Part shown: piece after piece, positions 8,826 to 16,967 of the stretch
Layout: each line of letters opens with the position of its first letter
Position numbering within the stretch: position 1 is the first letter of the stretch
Assembly (NCBI GenBank): GCA_046726315.1
Contig: JBKPAG010000025.1
Coordinates: 1-64,000, forward strand
From: JACVRX01 sp046726315
GTDB taxonomy: Bacteria > Actinomycetota > Actinomycetes > Jiangellales > Jiangellaceae
Length of the DNA stretch: 64,000 bases
Reading direction: 5' to 3'
Program-made: the position numbers and the translations under genes
Notes under the pieces: model-generated
Seen by the model: only the letters and a program-made list of their open reading frames with translations
The model's database searches: none
Told to the model about the DNA's origin: nothing

Positions 8826-8885
8826 CCGCTGTTGACCTGCCCGGCGGTGTGAGATTTGGGGCGCCATAGCACCCTAAACATCACA

Positions 8886-8957
8886 TGGATCTTGCCGCTG
8901 GTACCGCAAATCGTGCGTGGATCTTGCCGTCGGCACCACAAACCGCACGTGGATCTT
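8886..8957. repeat. 32-bp imperfect tandem repeat between rbpA and fxsA
   Basis: The octamer TGGATCTT occurs at 8886, 8918 and 8950, an exact 32-bp period. The first two units agree at most positions across their length; the third is only a start (about 8 bp). The repeat lies in the 306-bp gap (8826-9131) between the convergent ends of rbpA and fxsA. The rest of the gap holds no gene I can support and no clear terminator. Two units are too few, and have no spacers, for a CRISPR array. Confidence 0.7.
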
Positions 8958-9131
8958 CGAACCGCTGGCCGGTTGGGCGGTGTACCGCTCGAATGGCACG
9001 CTAAGCGGTTGCGATTGGCTCGCTCTGCTGCTAGTAGAACGCCGCACTTGCATGGCTTATAGACGCCACAGCGTGCCAATCGCTACTGGGGCACCCGGAA
9101 CCGGCCACGTCACACACGCGACCCGGGCCGA

Positions 9132-9638
9132 TCAGTGGGCTGGATCGTCCCGAGAGTCGAGAACCTCCCCGCGGACGACGGGACCGGGTGCCTGACCCGG
9201 TTGGACCGGGCCGGGTGCCTGTCTGGGCGAATAGTCAGCCGGCCGCACGACGGCGGCCCGGCCAACCCGGCCGACGAGTGCCGACGCCAGCACGGTCAGC
9301 AGCCGCCGTGCGAACGGCCGGGTCGCCGGAATCACCATTACCAGGCCGACCAGGTCAGTGAGCAGGCCAGGCAGCATCAGCAGCAGCCCACCCGTCGCGA
9401 CCATCCCGCGGTCGGGGACTGTGCGCTCCGGTGCCCGACGTTCGCGCACAGCGGCCCGCATGGTCTCGATTGCCCGGATACCCTCGCGCCGCACCAGCAC
9501 GACACCGAGGGCCGCTGTTGCGAGCACCCAGACGAAGACCGCTGCCCCGCCGAGCCACCGCACGCCGAGCACGAATAGCGCGACCTCGATCACGACGTAC
9601 AGCACGAATGCGAGGCGCATCGGGAAGGTTATGGTCAT
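9132..9638 (-). CDS. fxsA: FxsA-family membrane protein
   Basis: A 168-aa inner-membrane protein with a hydrophobic N-terminus (RLAFVLYVVIEVALFVLG) and further hydrophobic segments, ending in a Pro/Gly-rich cytosolic tail. The segment MLPGLLTDLVGLVMVIPATRP is close to the FxsA signature (LLxPGxxTDxxGxLLLxPxxR). E. coli FxsA is known only for suppressing F exclusion of phage T7; its cellular role is unclear. The ATG at 9638 overlaps the TGA of the glycosyltransferase gene by four bases, so the two are coupled. Confidence 0.85.
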   Translation of the reverse strand: MTITFPMRLAFVLYVVIEVALFVLGVRWLGGAAVFVWVLATAALGVVLVRREGIRAIETMRAAVRERRAPERTVPDRGMVATGGLLLMLPGLLTDLVGLVMVIPATRPFARRLLTVLASALVGRVGRAAVVRPADYSPRQAPGPVQPGQAPGPVVRGEVLDSRDDPAH

Positions 9639-10393
9639 CCGGGCCGCCTCAGGCCACGCAGCTGGCCGACCCGATAAGCGATCCCCCAACGGGTGACCTG
9701 CCACAGCGCCTCTCGCACGATGGCACCACTCATTTTCGACGTGCCCTCGGTTCGCTCGACGAAGATGATGGGCACTTCGACGATGCGAAGCCCGGCCCTC
9801 ACGGCCCGCCACGCCAGGTCAACCTGGAAGCAGTAGCCGGCCGAGGCCACGGTGTCGAGGGAAAGCCGGCGCAGCGCACTGGCCCGATAGGCGCGGTAGC
9901 CGCCGGTCGCATCGTGCAGCGGCACCCCCAGCGCAAGCCGCGTGTAGAGGTTCCCTCCGCGGGAGAGAAGTTCCCGGTGCCACGGCCAGTCGACCACTCG
10001 CCCGCCGGGCACGTACCGAGACCCGAGCACCAGGTCCGCGTCGGGCAACGCCGCGAGCAGGCGGGGCAGTTCTTCGGGTTGGTGCGATCCGTCGGCGTCC
10101 ATCTCCACGAGCGTGTCGAACTCCCGCTCGAGCCCCCATCGAAACCCCGCGACGTATGCGATCCCGAGCCCTTCCTTGTGCGATCGGTGCAGGACGTGGA
10201 CGTTCGGATCCAATTCGGCCAGGCCGTCGGCGATCTCGCCGGTGCCATCGGGCGAAGCGTCGTCGACGACCAGTACCTCGGCAGCCGGGACGACTGAGCG
10301 CACGCGCTCGACCGCTTTGCCGATGGTCGCGGCCTCGTTGAACGTCGGGAGGACGACAAGTAGCCGCCCGACACCTCCGTCGCCGGCCGTCAC
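9635..10393 (-). CDS. Polyprenol monophosphomannose synthase (GT2)
   Basis: Transfers mannose from GDP-mannose to polyprenyl phosphate, supplying lipid-linked mannose for lipoglycans and protein O-mannosylation. The 252-aa protein has the GT2 fold: LLVVLPTFNEAATI at the N-terminus, LVVDDASPDGTG (41-52), the metal-binding DxD in VEMDADGSH (96-104) and VLGSRYVPGG. It has no membrane domain, matching the catalytic domain 2 of mycobacterial Ppm1. I chose the GTG at 10393, whose bases overlap the lnt TGA (GTGA). lnt, this gene and fxsA form one operon. Confidence 0.9.
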   Translation of the reverse strand: MTAGDGGVGRLLVVLPTFNEAATIGKAVERVRSVVPAAEVLVVDDASPDGTGEIADGLAELDPNVHVLHRSHKEGLGIAYVAGFRWGLEREFDTLVEMDADGSHQPEELPRLLAALPDADLVLGSRYVPGGRVVDWPWHRELLSRGGNLYTRLALGVPLHDATGGYRAYRASALRRLSLDTVASAGYCFQVDLAWRAVRAGLRIVEVPIIFVERTEGTSKMSGAIVREALWQVTRWGIAYRVGQLRGLRRPG

Positions 10394-11928
10394 CGGGCCT
10401 CCACGGTTGCGGGTGGCGCTGACGTGCCCTCGGTCCTGGCCGGATGACGGCGCACCGCCACGACGGCGCCAACGATCGCGCCGAATGCGACGCCGACCAG
10501 GATCCATTCCGGCCATTCACCTATTGTCGTGGCCAGCGTGTGCGCCGTCGCAATCGGTACGTCAGCCACCAGCACGTCTTGGGTGTCGAGCTCAGCGCGG
10601 TCGACGACAGATCCATCCGGCAGAACGATCGCACTGACCCCAGCCAGCGCGGATACCAGCACTGTGCGCCCGTGTTCCATCGCCCGGAATCGGGCCATCG
10701 CAAGCTGTTGTTCGGTCATCGGCGAAAATCCGAACGTCGCGTTGTTCGTCTGAACGGCAAGGAGCTCGCCACCAGCGCGAACCGCGTCGCGGACCAGGTT
10801 GTCGAAGGCGACCTCGAAGCAGATGATCGCTCCGACTCGGGCAGCGTCCATGTCCAGAACGCCGACGTCTTGGCCAGCGACGAAGTCGCGCGGTTGCCGG
10901 TCGACGGCTGGGGTGATCAGCCGTGCGACCTGGCGGAAGGGGATGTACTCGCCGAACGGCATGGGGTGGCGCTTGACGTAGGTGGCGCCAGGTCCGTCGG
11001 CGGGCAGCCACACGATTGACGTGTTCTGGACGTTCAACTCATCACGTGTCGGCACCAGCGCACCGACGAGCGTCGGCACACCGATGGCGTCCACGGCGGC
11101 GGAGATGTCGGCCCGAGTCACCGGGTCCGCGTAGGGGTTGATGTCGGCGGAGTTCTCCGGCCAGACGACGAGGTCCGGTTGCGCTGTATCGCCCGCCGCC
11201 ACTCGGTCGGCTAGCCGCCTGGTCACCGCGGCGTTGTTCCTGGTGATCACTCGACGCTCGTCGTTGAAGTCAAGGCTGAGCTCGGGCACATTCCCCTGGA
11301 CCACGGCGACGGTGATCGTTTCCCCACTCACCGCTGCCGCCGGAACGATAGTGCCGACGGCGACAATGCCGACACCGGCGGCGACCGCGACCAGTCGAGC
11401 AGTCACCGGGCGGGGCAACACGGCCCACGCCAACAGACCGCCGGCGAGGGCGGTGACGAAGGTGACCAACGGGGAACCACCGAGGCGGGCGAGCCCGAGC
11501 AACGGTCCGTCAGTTTGCGCGAATGCCAGCTTGCCCCAGGTGAAGCCCCCGTACGGCACCCGTCCCCGCAGCGCCTCCTCCCCCACCCAGGCCGCGGCGG
11601 TCCAGACCGGCCATCCGGGAAGGCGCTGGACGAGTGCCAGGACCAGACCGAGCGGAACGAAGAACAAGGCCTGGAAAGACGCCAAGATCAACCACGGCAC
11701 CGGCCCGACCTCTTCCCCGATCCAGGGAAGGAACGGCACAAAGAACCCGAACCCGACCAGCAGTCCAATGAATGCGGATCGACGTGGTGACTGCGCCCGA
11801 ACGAGCAATGCGAATGCAGCGGCAACCAGGATTGCCGCGAGCCAGAAGTCGTAGGGCGGAAACGCCAGTATCAGCGCCGCCCCGGTCGCGACTGCCGCGG
11901 CGGCGCGGGCAAGAGGCGTCAGAGGCAG
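10390..11928 (-). CDS. lnt: Apolipoprotein N-acyltransferase
   Basis: Adds the third acyl chain to lipoproteins in the membrane. About six TM segments (starting near the LAFPPYDFW motif) are followed by a nitrilase-fold domain with the triad: Glu in VVWPENS, Lys in YVKRHPMPFGEYIPF and Cys in AIICFEVAF; one TM ends the protein. The start is uncertain. No ATG, GTG or TTG lies between the first TM and position 12000. The frame opens up to a GTG at 12183, but that would encode a repeat element. A CTG at 11928 preceded by GGGAGAG gives a normal-length protein (about 512 aa) and is my preferred guess. The gene overlaps the mannose synthase gene by four bases. Confidence 0.85.
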   Translation of the reverse strand: MPLTPLARAAAAVATGAALILAFPPYDFWLAAILVAAAFALLVRAQSPRRSAFIGLLVGFGFFVPFLPWIGEEVGPVPWLILASFQALFFVPLGLVLALVQRLPGWPVWTAAAWVGEEALRGRVPYGGFTWGKLAFAQTDGPLLGLARLGGSPLVTFVTALAGGLLAWAVLPRPVTARLVAVAAGVGIVAVGTIVPAAAVSGETITVAVVQGNVPELSLDFNDERRVITRNNAAVTRRLADRVAAGDTAQPDLVVWPENSADINPYADPVTRADISAAVDAIGVPTLVGALVPTRDELNVQNTSIVWLPADGPGATYVKRHPMPFGEYIPFRQVARLITPAVDRQPRDFVAGQDVGVLDMDAARVGAIICFEVAFDNLVRDAVRAGGELLAVQTNNATFGFSPMTEQQLAMARFRAMEHGRTVLVSALAGVSAIVLPDGSVVDRAELDTQDVLVADVPIATAHTLATTIGEWPEWILVGVAFGAIVGAVVAVRRHPARTEGTSAPPATVEAR

Positions 11929-12016
11929 TTGCTTCTCTCCCGTACCGGTCGGGACGCCGGCCCACCGGCAGCGTCGTTCTCGTGACCGTACAACGACTCG
12001 CTTGCCACAGATATGT

Positions 12017-12090
12017 GGGGTTCGCGGGGGTAGCCCCCGGCGGGTATGGACGGGGGGTTCGCGGGGGCGCAGCCCCCGCGGGTATGGACG
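12017..12090. repeat. Two tandem copies of a G/C-rich hairpin repeat upstream of lnt
   Basis: Copies at 12017-12052 and 12054-12090 share GGGGTTCGCGGGGG at the left and GGGTATGGACG at the right. Between them is a perfect hairpin: CGGGGG/CCCCCG in copy 1 and GCGGGGG/CCCCCGC in copy 2, with short different loops. They sit between the amidohydrolase stop (12237) and the likely lnt start. Short palindromic repeats of this kind are normally dispersed in a genome. Confidence 0.75.
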
Positions 12091-12236
12091 CGGCCCGGCC
12101 GCGCCCTTCGGACCGATCGGCGCGCCGCCGACTGCAGCCCGCGGACCGGTGTCTCCTGGGCGGGCCAGGCCCGACCTCGTCACCCCCCGTGCCGCTTGGT
12201 GGACAGCAACCGACTCGGCGTCGCAGGTCAGGCGGC

Positions 12237-13838
12237 TCAGAAATCACGCTCGAACACCGTCCGACCGCGAACCACTGTCCGAAGGCAGGTTGGCAGGTCG
12301 GTATCCGCAGCAAGATCGGGCAGACCCGGCACGCCGGAGCGGGGATCGGTGGACCACGCAGCGACACGCTCGTCCGGCGCCGTGACCACGAGGTCGCCCG
12401 GCGCGTCCCATATGGCGTAGGTGGCAAGCATTCCGGGCGCGAGGACGCCGGCATCGTCGATGCGGGCAGCTCGCCATCCGCCCCGAGTTGCGGCGGCGAA
12501 AGCAGCACGCACGGTGAGACTGTGCTCGGGCGTGTGGTGGTGTGCGGCGGCACGAACGACTTCCCAGCCACCCAGTGGCGTGACCGGCGAATCCGAGCCC
12601 AGGGCCAGCACGACACCTGCTCGTGCCATCGTCGCGAACGGGTTCATCGTCCGAGCCCGCTCGGCGCCGACCCGGGCCGCGTACATTCCGTCCTCACCAC
12701 CCCAGAACTCGTCGAAACGCGGCTGGATGCTCGCCACCACTCCGAGCCGTGCCATCTCGGCGATCAGATCGGGCGTGATCATCTCGACATGTTCGAGGCG
12801 GTGCCGGGCAGCGACCAGCGGGTTTCGACCAAGTCGATCGGCCGCCCGGCCCATCGCAGCGACCGCCACCTGCACCGCCTCGTCGCCGATGCAGTGGAAG
12901 CCGGCCTGCAGCCCCGTCCGGGTACATGCGACCACGTGCTCGGTCGCCTCATCCACATCCATATAGAGGTGACCGCGCTCGTCAGGTGCGTCGGCGTAGG
13001 GTGACGACAGCCGTGCGGTGCGTGAACCGAGGCTGCCGTCGAGATTGAGGTCGCCCGCGGCTCCTGCACAGCCGAGCTCAGCGGCAACCTGTACCCCGAC
13101 CCCCGTCTCCCCCCAATATCCGACGACCCCTGGCCGGTCCGCGCGACCACCGAGGGAGAGCACACCGCGCAGGTCTTCCGCCCCGGCGATATGGGGGGCA
13201 GCGATCTCATGAACGGCTCCGATGCCGAGCGTCGCAGCCCGCTCGAGTGTCGCACTCTGCAGCGCGCGACGGCGGCCCGGCGTGATGGCGTCGCGGGTGA
13301 CCCGGCGGGCGAGATGGTGCGCCTCGCGCCGAACCAGCCCGTCCGAGTAGCCGGGCGCCTGGGAAATGCCGGGGACTGCCTCGAGCAGGCCGGTGGATAT
13401 TACGGCCGAATGCGCGTCAGCCCTGGCCAGGTACGCAGGAACCGGGCCGACGGCTCGGTCCATCTCCGCCCTGGTCGGTGGCCGCGCCTCCGGCCAGGCA
13501 CGTTCGTCCCAACCATGGCCGAGCACTGTCTGTCCCGGACGGGACCGAGCGTGCCGCGCCACGTTTTCGAGGCAGTCGGTCAGCGATACGCATCCGGTCA
13601 GGTCGACGCCGTCGTCGGCCAAACCGGTGTCGGTCACATGGACGTGAGCGTCGACGAAGGCCGGTGTCACGAGCGCGCCGGCGAGGTCGACGACACGATC
13701 GGCCGAGTCGACGTGAGTCTGCGCTGCACCCTCACCGCCTACCCAGGCGACCCGCTCACCGACCACCAGCATTGCTGTTGCGAATGGGTCCGCCGGGCTG
13801 TAGACGACGCCGTCGTGCAGGAGCAGGGTCATGGACAT
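12237..13838 (-). CDS. YtcJ-like metal-dependent amidohydrolase (Amidohydro_3)
   Basis: A cytosolic zinc hydrolase of 533 aa from the ATG at 13838. The metal-binding HVH motif is at residues 65-67 (VTPAFVDAHVHVTD). Later landmarks of the family follow: GDEAVQVAV with its preceding His, the HRLEHVEMI segment, and ALGSDSPVTPLGGW near the C-terminus carrying the catalytic Asp. The preferred substrate of this family is usually unknown (amides, formamides, aryl esters). A longer frame starts at 13874, but the ATG pair at 13838/13832 fits homologous N-termini better. It is divergent from the lysine-catabolic operon and separated from it by 181 bp. Confidence 0.85.
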   Translation of the reverse strand: MSMTLLLHDGVVYSPADPFATAMLVVGERVAWVGGEGAAQTHVDSADRVVDLAGALVTPAFVDAHVHVTDTGLADDGVDLTGCVSLTDCLENVARHARSRPGQTVLGHGWDERAWPEARPPTRAEMDRAVGPVPAYLARADAHSAVISTGLLEAVPGISQAPGYSDGLVRREAHHLARRVTRDAITPGRRRALQSATLERAATLGIGAVHEIAAPHIAGAEDLRGVLSLGGRADRPGVVGYWGETGVGVQVAAELGCAGAAGDLNLDGSLGSRTARLSSPYADAPDERGHLYMDVDEATEHVVACTRTGLQAGFHCIGDEAVQVAVAAMGRAADRLGRNPLVAARHRLEHVEMITPDLIAEMARLGVVASIQPRFDEFWGGEDGMYAARVGAERARTMNPFATMARAGVVLALGSDSPVTPLGGWEVVRAAAHHHTPEHSLTVRAAFAAATRGGWRAARIDDAGVLAPGMLATYAIWDAPGDLVVTAPDERVAAWSTDPRSGVPGLPDLAADTDLPTCLRTVVRGRTVFERDF

Positions 13839-13884
13839 AGGCACAGTCTCACGTGTCCGCGCGACGTCAACCATTGTCGCCGTT

Positions 13885-13912
13885 TGCGGACAGACTTGCC
13901 GTCATGTCCGCA
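13885..13912. promoter_or_regulatory. Inverted repeat in the lat / amidohydrolase divergent promoter
   Basis: TGCGGACA (13885-13892) and TGTCCGCA (13905-13912) are perfect inverted copies separated by 12 bp, centred about 120 bases upstream of the lysine aminotransferase ATG and 60 bases upstream of the amidohydrolase ATG. The dyad is long enough for a dimeric regulator. The nearby Lrp-family protein is one candidate; this link is inferred only. Confidence 0.5.
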
Positions 13913-14019
13913 CAATCACGGAAGAGTTCCGTCCAGGTAAGCTGGAGACCGGAAAACCTCCTACCCACGTTCCTCGGGCAGTGCCCCTGGGTGCTCAACG
14001 ACACGGAGAGGCGGCGAAC

Positions 14020-15405
14020 ATGCCATCGATCACAGCTGACCGCACACGCGAGGGCGCCGTCCCCGCAGACGCCCAAGGGTCCGGCGTGTCCCCGGCCGAC
14101 GTTCACGACGTTCTGGCCCGGCACCTGCTCACCGACGGCTTCAAGCTCGTGCTCGACACCAGTGCCAGCAAGGGGTCGTGGGTGGTCGACGCCCGCGACG
14201 GGCAGCAATACCTGGACATGTACACGTTCTTCGCCTCTGCGCCGCTCGGGTGCAACCACCCTGGCATCGTCGACGACCAGGAGTTCATGGCGCTGCTCGC
14301 GGAGGTCTCGGCCAGCAAGCCGGCGAACTCCGACATCTACAGCACGCACCTGGCCGATTTCGTCGCGACGTTCGCGCGAGTGCTGGGCGATCCCCGGCTG
14401 CCGCACCTGTTCTTCGTCGAAGGCGGCGCTCTTGCGGTCGAGAACGCGCTGAAGGCTGCGTTCGACTGGAAGAGCCGGCACAACGAAGCACACGGTCGTT
14501 CGCCCGAACTGGGCACCCGGGTGCTGCATCTGACCCGCGCCTTCCATGGCCGCAGCGGATACACGATGTCGCTCACCAACACCGAGCCGGTGAAGACCGA
14601 CCGGTACCCGAAGTTCGACTGGCCGCGGATCGACGTCCCGGCGATCCGGTTCCCCATCGACCTCGACGAGGTGCGGGCGGCCGAGGACCGTGCCCTGGCC
14701 CAGGCGCAGAAAGCGTTCGCGCGGTACTCGCACGACATCGCCGCGTTCATCGCCGAGCCGATCCAAGGCGAGGGCGGCGACAATCACATGCGGGCCGAGT
14801 TCCTGCAGGCGATGCAGGAGTTGGTGCACGAGCACGATGCCCTGTTCATCCTGGACGAGGTGCAGACGGGGGCTGGCACCACCGGAACGCCGTGGGCCTA
14901 CCAACAGCTCGGCCTGTCCCCCGACATCGTGGCGTTCTCCAAGAAGGTCCAGCTCGGCGGCATCATGGCCGGCGGCCGCGTCGACGAGGTCCGCGACAAC
15001 GTCTTCACCGTGTCCGGTCGGCTCAACTCGACCTGGGGTGGCGGGCTGACCGACATGGTGCGGTCGCGGCGCATCCTCGAGATCGTCGAGCGGGAGGGAT
15101 TGATCGAGGCGGCCGGATCGAAGGGTGAGGCGCTGCTCGCTGCCCTCGGCAACGTCGCGGCCACCCATCCAGCGTTGGTGAGCAACGTACGCGGCCGTGG
15201 ACTGCTCGCCGCGTTCGACCTGCCCGATTCAGAGACACGCGACGTCGTGCTCCGGCGGTTGCGGGAGAATGAGCACGTCCTCACCCTCGGCAGTGGGGAG
15301 CGATCGGTGCGGTTCCGGCCGGCCCTGTCGGTGACCCTCGACGAACTCAAGCAGGCGACAGGCGCCGTGGGCCGTGTGCTCGACGGTATGGAGGCCGCCC
15401 GATGA
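14020..15405 (+). CDS. lat: L-lysine 6-transaminase (lysine epsilon-aminotransferase)
   Basis: A PLP enzyme converting L-lysine and 2-oxoglutarate to 2-aminoadipate 6-semialdehyde and glutamate. The 461-aa protein has class III aminotransferase marks: TRAFHGRSGYTMSLTNT, AFIAEPIQGEGGDNHM, LDEVQTGAGTTG with the PLP-N1 Asp279, and AFSKKVQLGGIMAGG with the Schiff-base Lys at 308/309. The sequence resembles mycobacterial Lat. The ATG at 14020 is preceded by GGAGAG; the frame extends upstream without similarity. Its TGA overlaps the next ATG (ATGA). In M. tuberculosis lat also neighbours an lrp and an aldehyde dehydrogenase gene, as here. Confidence 0.93.
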   Translation: MPSITADRTREGAVPADAQGSGVSPADVHDVLARHLLTDGFKLVLDTSASKGSWVVDARDGQQYLDMYTFFASAPLGCNHPGIVDDQEFMALLAEVSASKPANSDIYSTHLADFVATFARVLGDPRLPHLFFVEGGALAVENALKAAFDWKSRHNEAHGRSPELGTRVLHLTRAFHGRSGYTMSLTNTEPVKTDRYPKFDWPRIDVPAIRFPIDLDEVRAAEDRALAQAQKAFARYSHDIAAFIAEPIQGEGGDNHMRAEFLQAMQELVHEHDALFILDEVQTGAGTTGTPWAYQQLGLSPDIVAFSKKVQLGGIMAGGRVDEVRDNVFTVSGRLNSTWGGGLTDMVRSRRILEIVEREGLIEAAGSKGEALLAALGNVAATHPALVSNVRGRGLLAAFDLPDSETRDVVLRRLRENEHVLTLGSGERSVRFRPALSVTLDELKQATGAVGRVLDGMEAAR

Positions 15406-16967
15406 GCAGATCCGTCACATCCGTCACATCCGTCACATCCGTCATCGACGGTGAGCCGGTCGTCGAGGGGCAGCCGATCAGGAGCACCAATCCCGCCCGC
15501 CTAGACGACGTCGTCGCGGAAGTCGTTCTGGCTAACGCATCGACGTTCGCTGCCGCGGCGGCGAGCGCCAAGCGCGCACAGCTGGCATGGGCCGACATTC
15601 CGGCGCCGGTCCGCGGGCGCGCTATCGCGCACATCGGGCGAGCCGTCGAGGAACATGCCGAGGCGCTGGCACGGCTGGTCACCCGCGAGATCGGTAAGCC
15701 CTATGCCGAGGCGCTGGGTGAGGTTCGGGAGATCGTCGACACCTGCGACTTCTTCCTCGGCGAGGGCCGGCGGCTGTACGGGCAGACGGTGCCAAGTGAG
15801 ATGCCGGACAAGCAGCTTTTCACGTTCCGCAACCCTGTCGGCACCGTTGCGGTCATCACCGCCGGCAACTTCCCCGTCGCCGTACCGGCCTGGTACATCG
15901 TCCCGGCGTTGCTATGCGGCAACACCGTCGTTTGGAAGCCGGCCGAGTACTCGGCGGCGGCCGCTGCCAGATTCCACGAGATCTTCGTCCGTGGTGGAGG
16001 CCTGCCCGCAGGCGTCTTCAACCTGGTCCATGCTGATGGCGCGCAGACCTTCGCCGGCCTGCAAGCGGCGCTGGAGGCCGGCGACGTGGACAAGGTCGGC
16101 TTCACCGGCTCGTCCGCGGTAGGACGCAAGATCGGCGAGCTGACCGGCCGGCATCTGCAAGCAGCTTGCCTCGAGCTGGGCGGGAAGAACCCGCTGGTCG
16201 TCACCCCGAGCGCCGACCTCGACCTGGCTGTCGAGGGCGCGCTGTTCTCCGGCTTCGGAACGGCCGGCCAGCGCTGCACGTCGCTGGGCACGGCGATCGT
16301 GCACGAGTCGGTGCACGACGATTTCGTCGCACGCTTCACCAAGGCTGTCGACGCCTGCGCGGTCGGCGACCCAGTCGGCGATGTGCTGATGGGCCCCCTA
16401 CTGGACGAGAAGTTCGCCACCCGGTTCGAGGAGTACCTGGGCTGGATCCAGCAGCATCACACGGTGCACGGCCCCACCGGCCGGATCACCGCCGATAACC
16501 CCCGTCCGGGCTTCGCCGGCGAGGCAGCGGCTGGCCTGTTCTACCACCCGATCGTCGTCGACGGGGTCCGCCCCGGCGACGCGATCTTCGACCAAGAGAC
16601 CTTCGGCCCCATGGTGGGTATCACCACCTACTCGACCATGCCCGAGGCGATCCAACTCGCCAACGCACCCGGATACGGCCTGTCCTCGTCGATTTACACC
16701 GACGACCCGGACGAGGTATTCGCGTTCCGCCGCGGCATCTCCGCCGGGATGGTCAGCGTAAACAACTCGACCTCCGGCGCGGAGGCCCACCTGCCCTTCG
16801 GGGGAAACGGCAAGTCCGGCAACGGGTCCCGGCAGTCGGGCATCTGGGTGCTCGACCAGTTCACCCGCTGGCAGGCGATGAACTGGGACTACTCGGGCCG
16901 GTTGCAGAAGGCGCAGATGGACGTTGTCGAGCTGAAGCCGGACTGGCAGTTCCGGCTGCCCAAGTGA
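15402..16967 (+). CDS. Aldehyde dehydrogenase, probable 2-aminoadipate 6-semialdehyde dehydrogenase
   Basis: An NAD(P)-dependent dehydrogenase of 521 aa. Key sites are the general base Glu258 in CLELGGKNP, the nucleophile Cys292 in GFGTAGQRCTSLG, and the cofactor-loop GFTGSSAVG (233-241). The GQRCTSLG context is that of the ALDH7 (antiquitin/AmaB) branch, which oxidises 2-aminoadipate semialdehyde. The position between lat and the E1 gene, with 4-base overlaps on both sides, supports that substrate. The N-terminus is unusual: three (Ser-Val-Thr) triplets encoded by a 9-bp tandem repeat, unlikely to matter for the fold. Confidence 0.88.
   Translation: MSRSVTSVTSVTSVIDGEPVVEGQPIRSTNPARLDDVVAEVVLANASTFAAAAASAKRAQLAWADIPAPVRGRAIAHIGRAVEEHAEALARLVTREIGKPYAEALGEVREIVDTCDFFLGEGRRLYGQTVPSEMPDKQLFTFRNPVGTVAVITAGNFPVAVPAWYIVPALLCGNTVVWKPAEYSAAAAARFHEIFVRGGGLPAGVFNLVHADGAQTFAGLQAALEAGDVDKVGFTGSSAVGRKIGELTGRHLQAACLELGGKNPLVVTPSADLDLAVEGALFSGFGTAGQRCTSLGTAIVHESVHDDFVARFTKAVDACAVGDPVGDVLMGPLLDEKFATRFEEYLGWIQQHHTVHGPTGRITADNPRPGFAGEAAAGLFYHPIVVDGVRPGDAIFDQETFGPMVGITTYSTMPEAIQLANAPGYGLSSSIYTDDPDEVFAFRRGISAGMVSVNNSTSGAEAHLPFGGNGKSGNGSRQSGIWVLDQFTRWQAMNWDYSGRLQKAQMDVVELKPDWQFRLPK
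15411..15446. repeat. 9-bp coding tandem repeat at the start of the aldehyde dehydrogenase
   Basis: TCCGTCACA is repeated three times exactly (15411-15437), followed by a fourth copy changed at its end (TCCGTCATC). It encodes Ser-Val-Thr units at residues 4-15. Because the unit is a multiple of three, gain or loss of copies would keep the frame. Confidence 0.9.

Noticed and set aside
8886..8957. Possible CRISPR array
   Set aside because: The units are directly adjacent with no unique spacers, only about two copies exist and they are imperfect. No cas genes are present.
13867..15168. A 433-codon open frame antisense to the lysine aminotransferase gene
   Set aside because: It mirrors a well-supported gene, has shadow composition (Arg/His/Gly-rich) and no motifs. 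Long antisense frames are expected at this G/C content.
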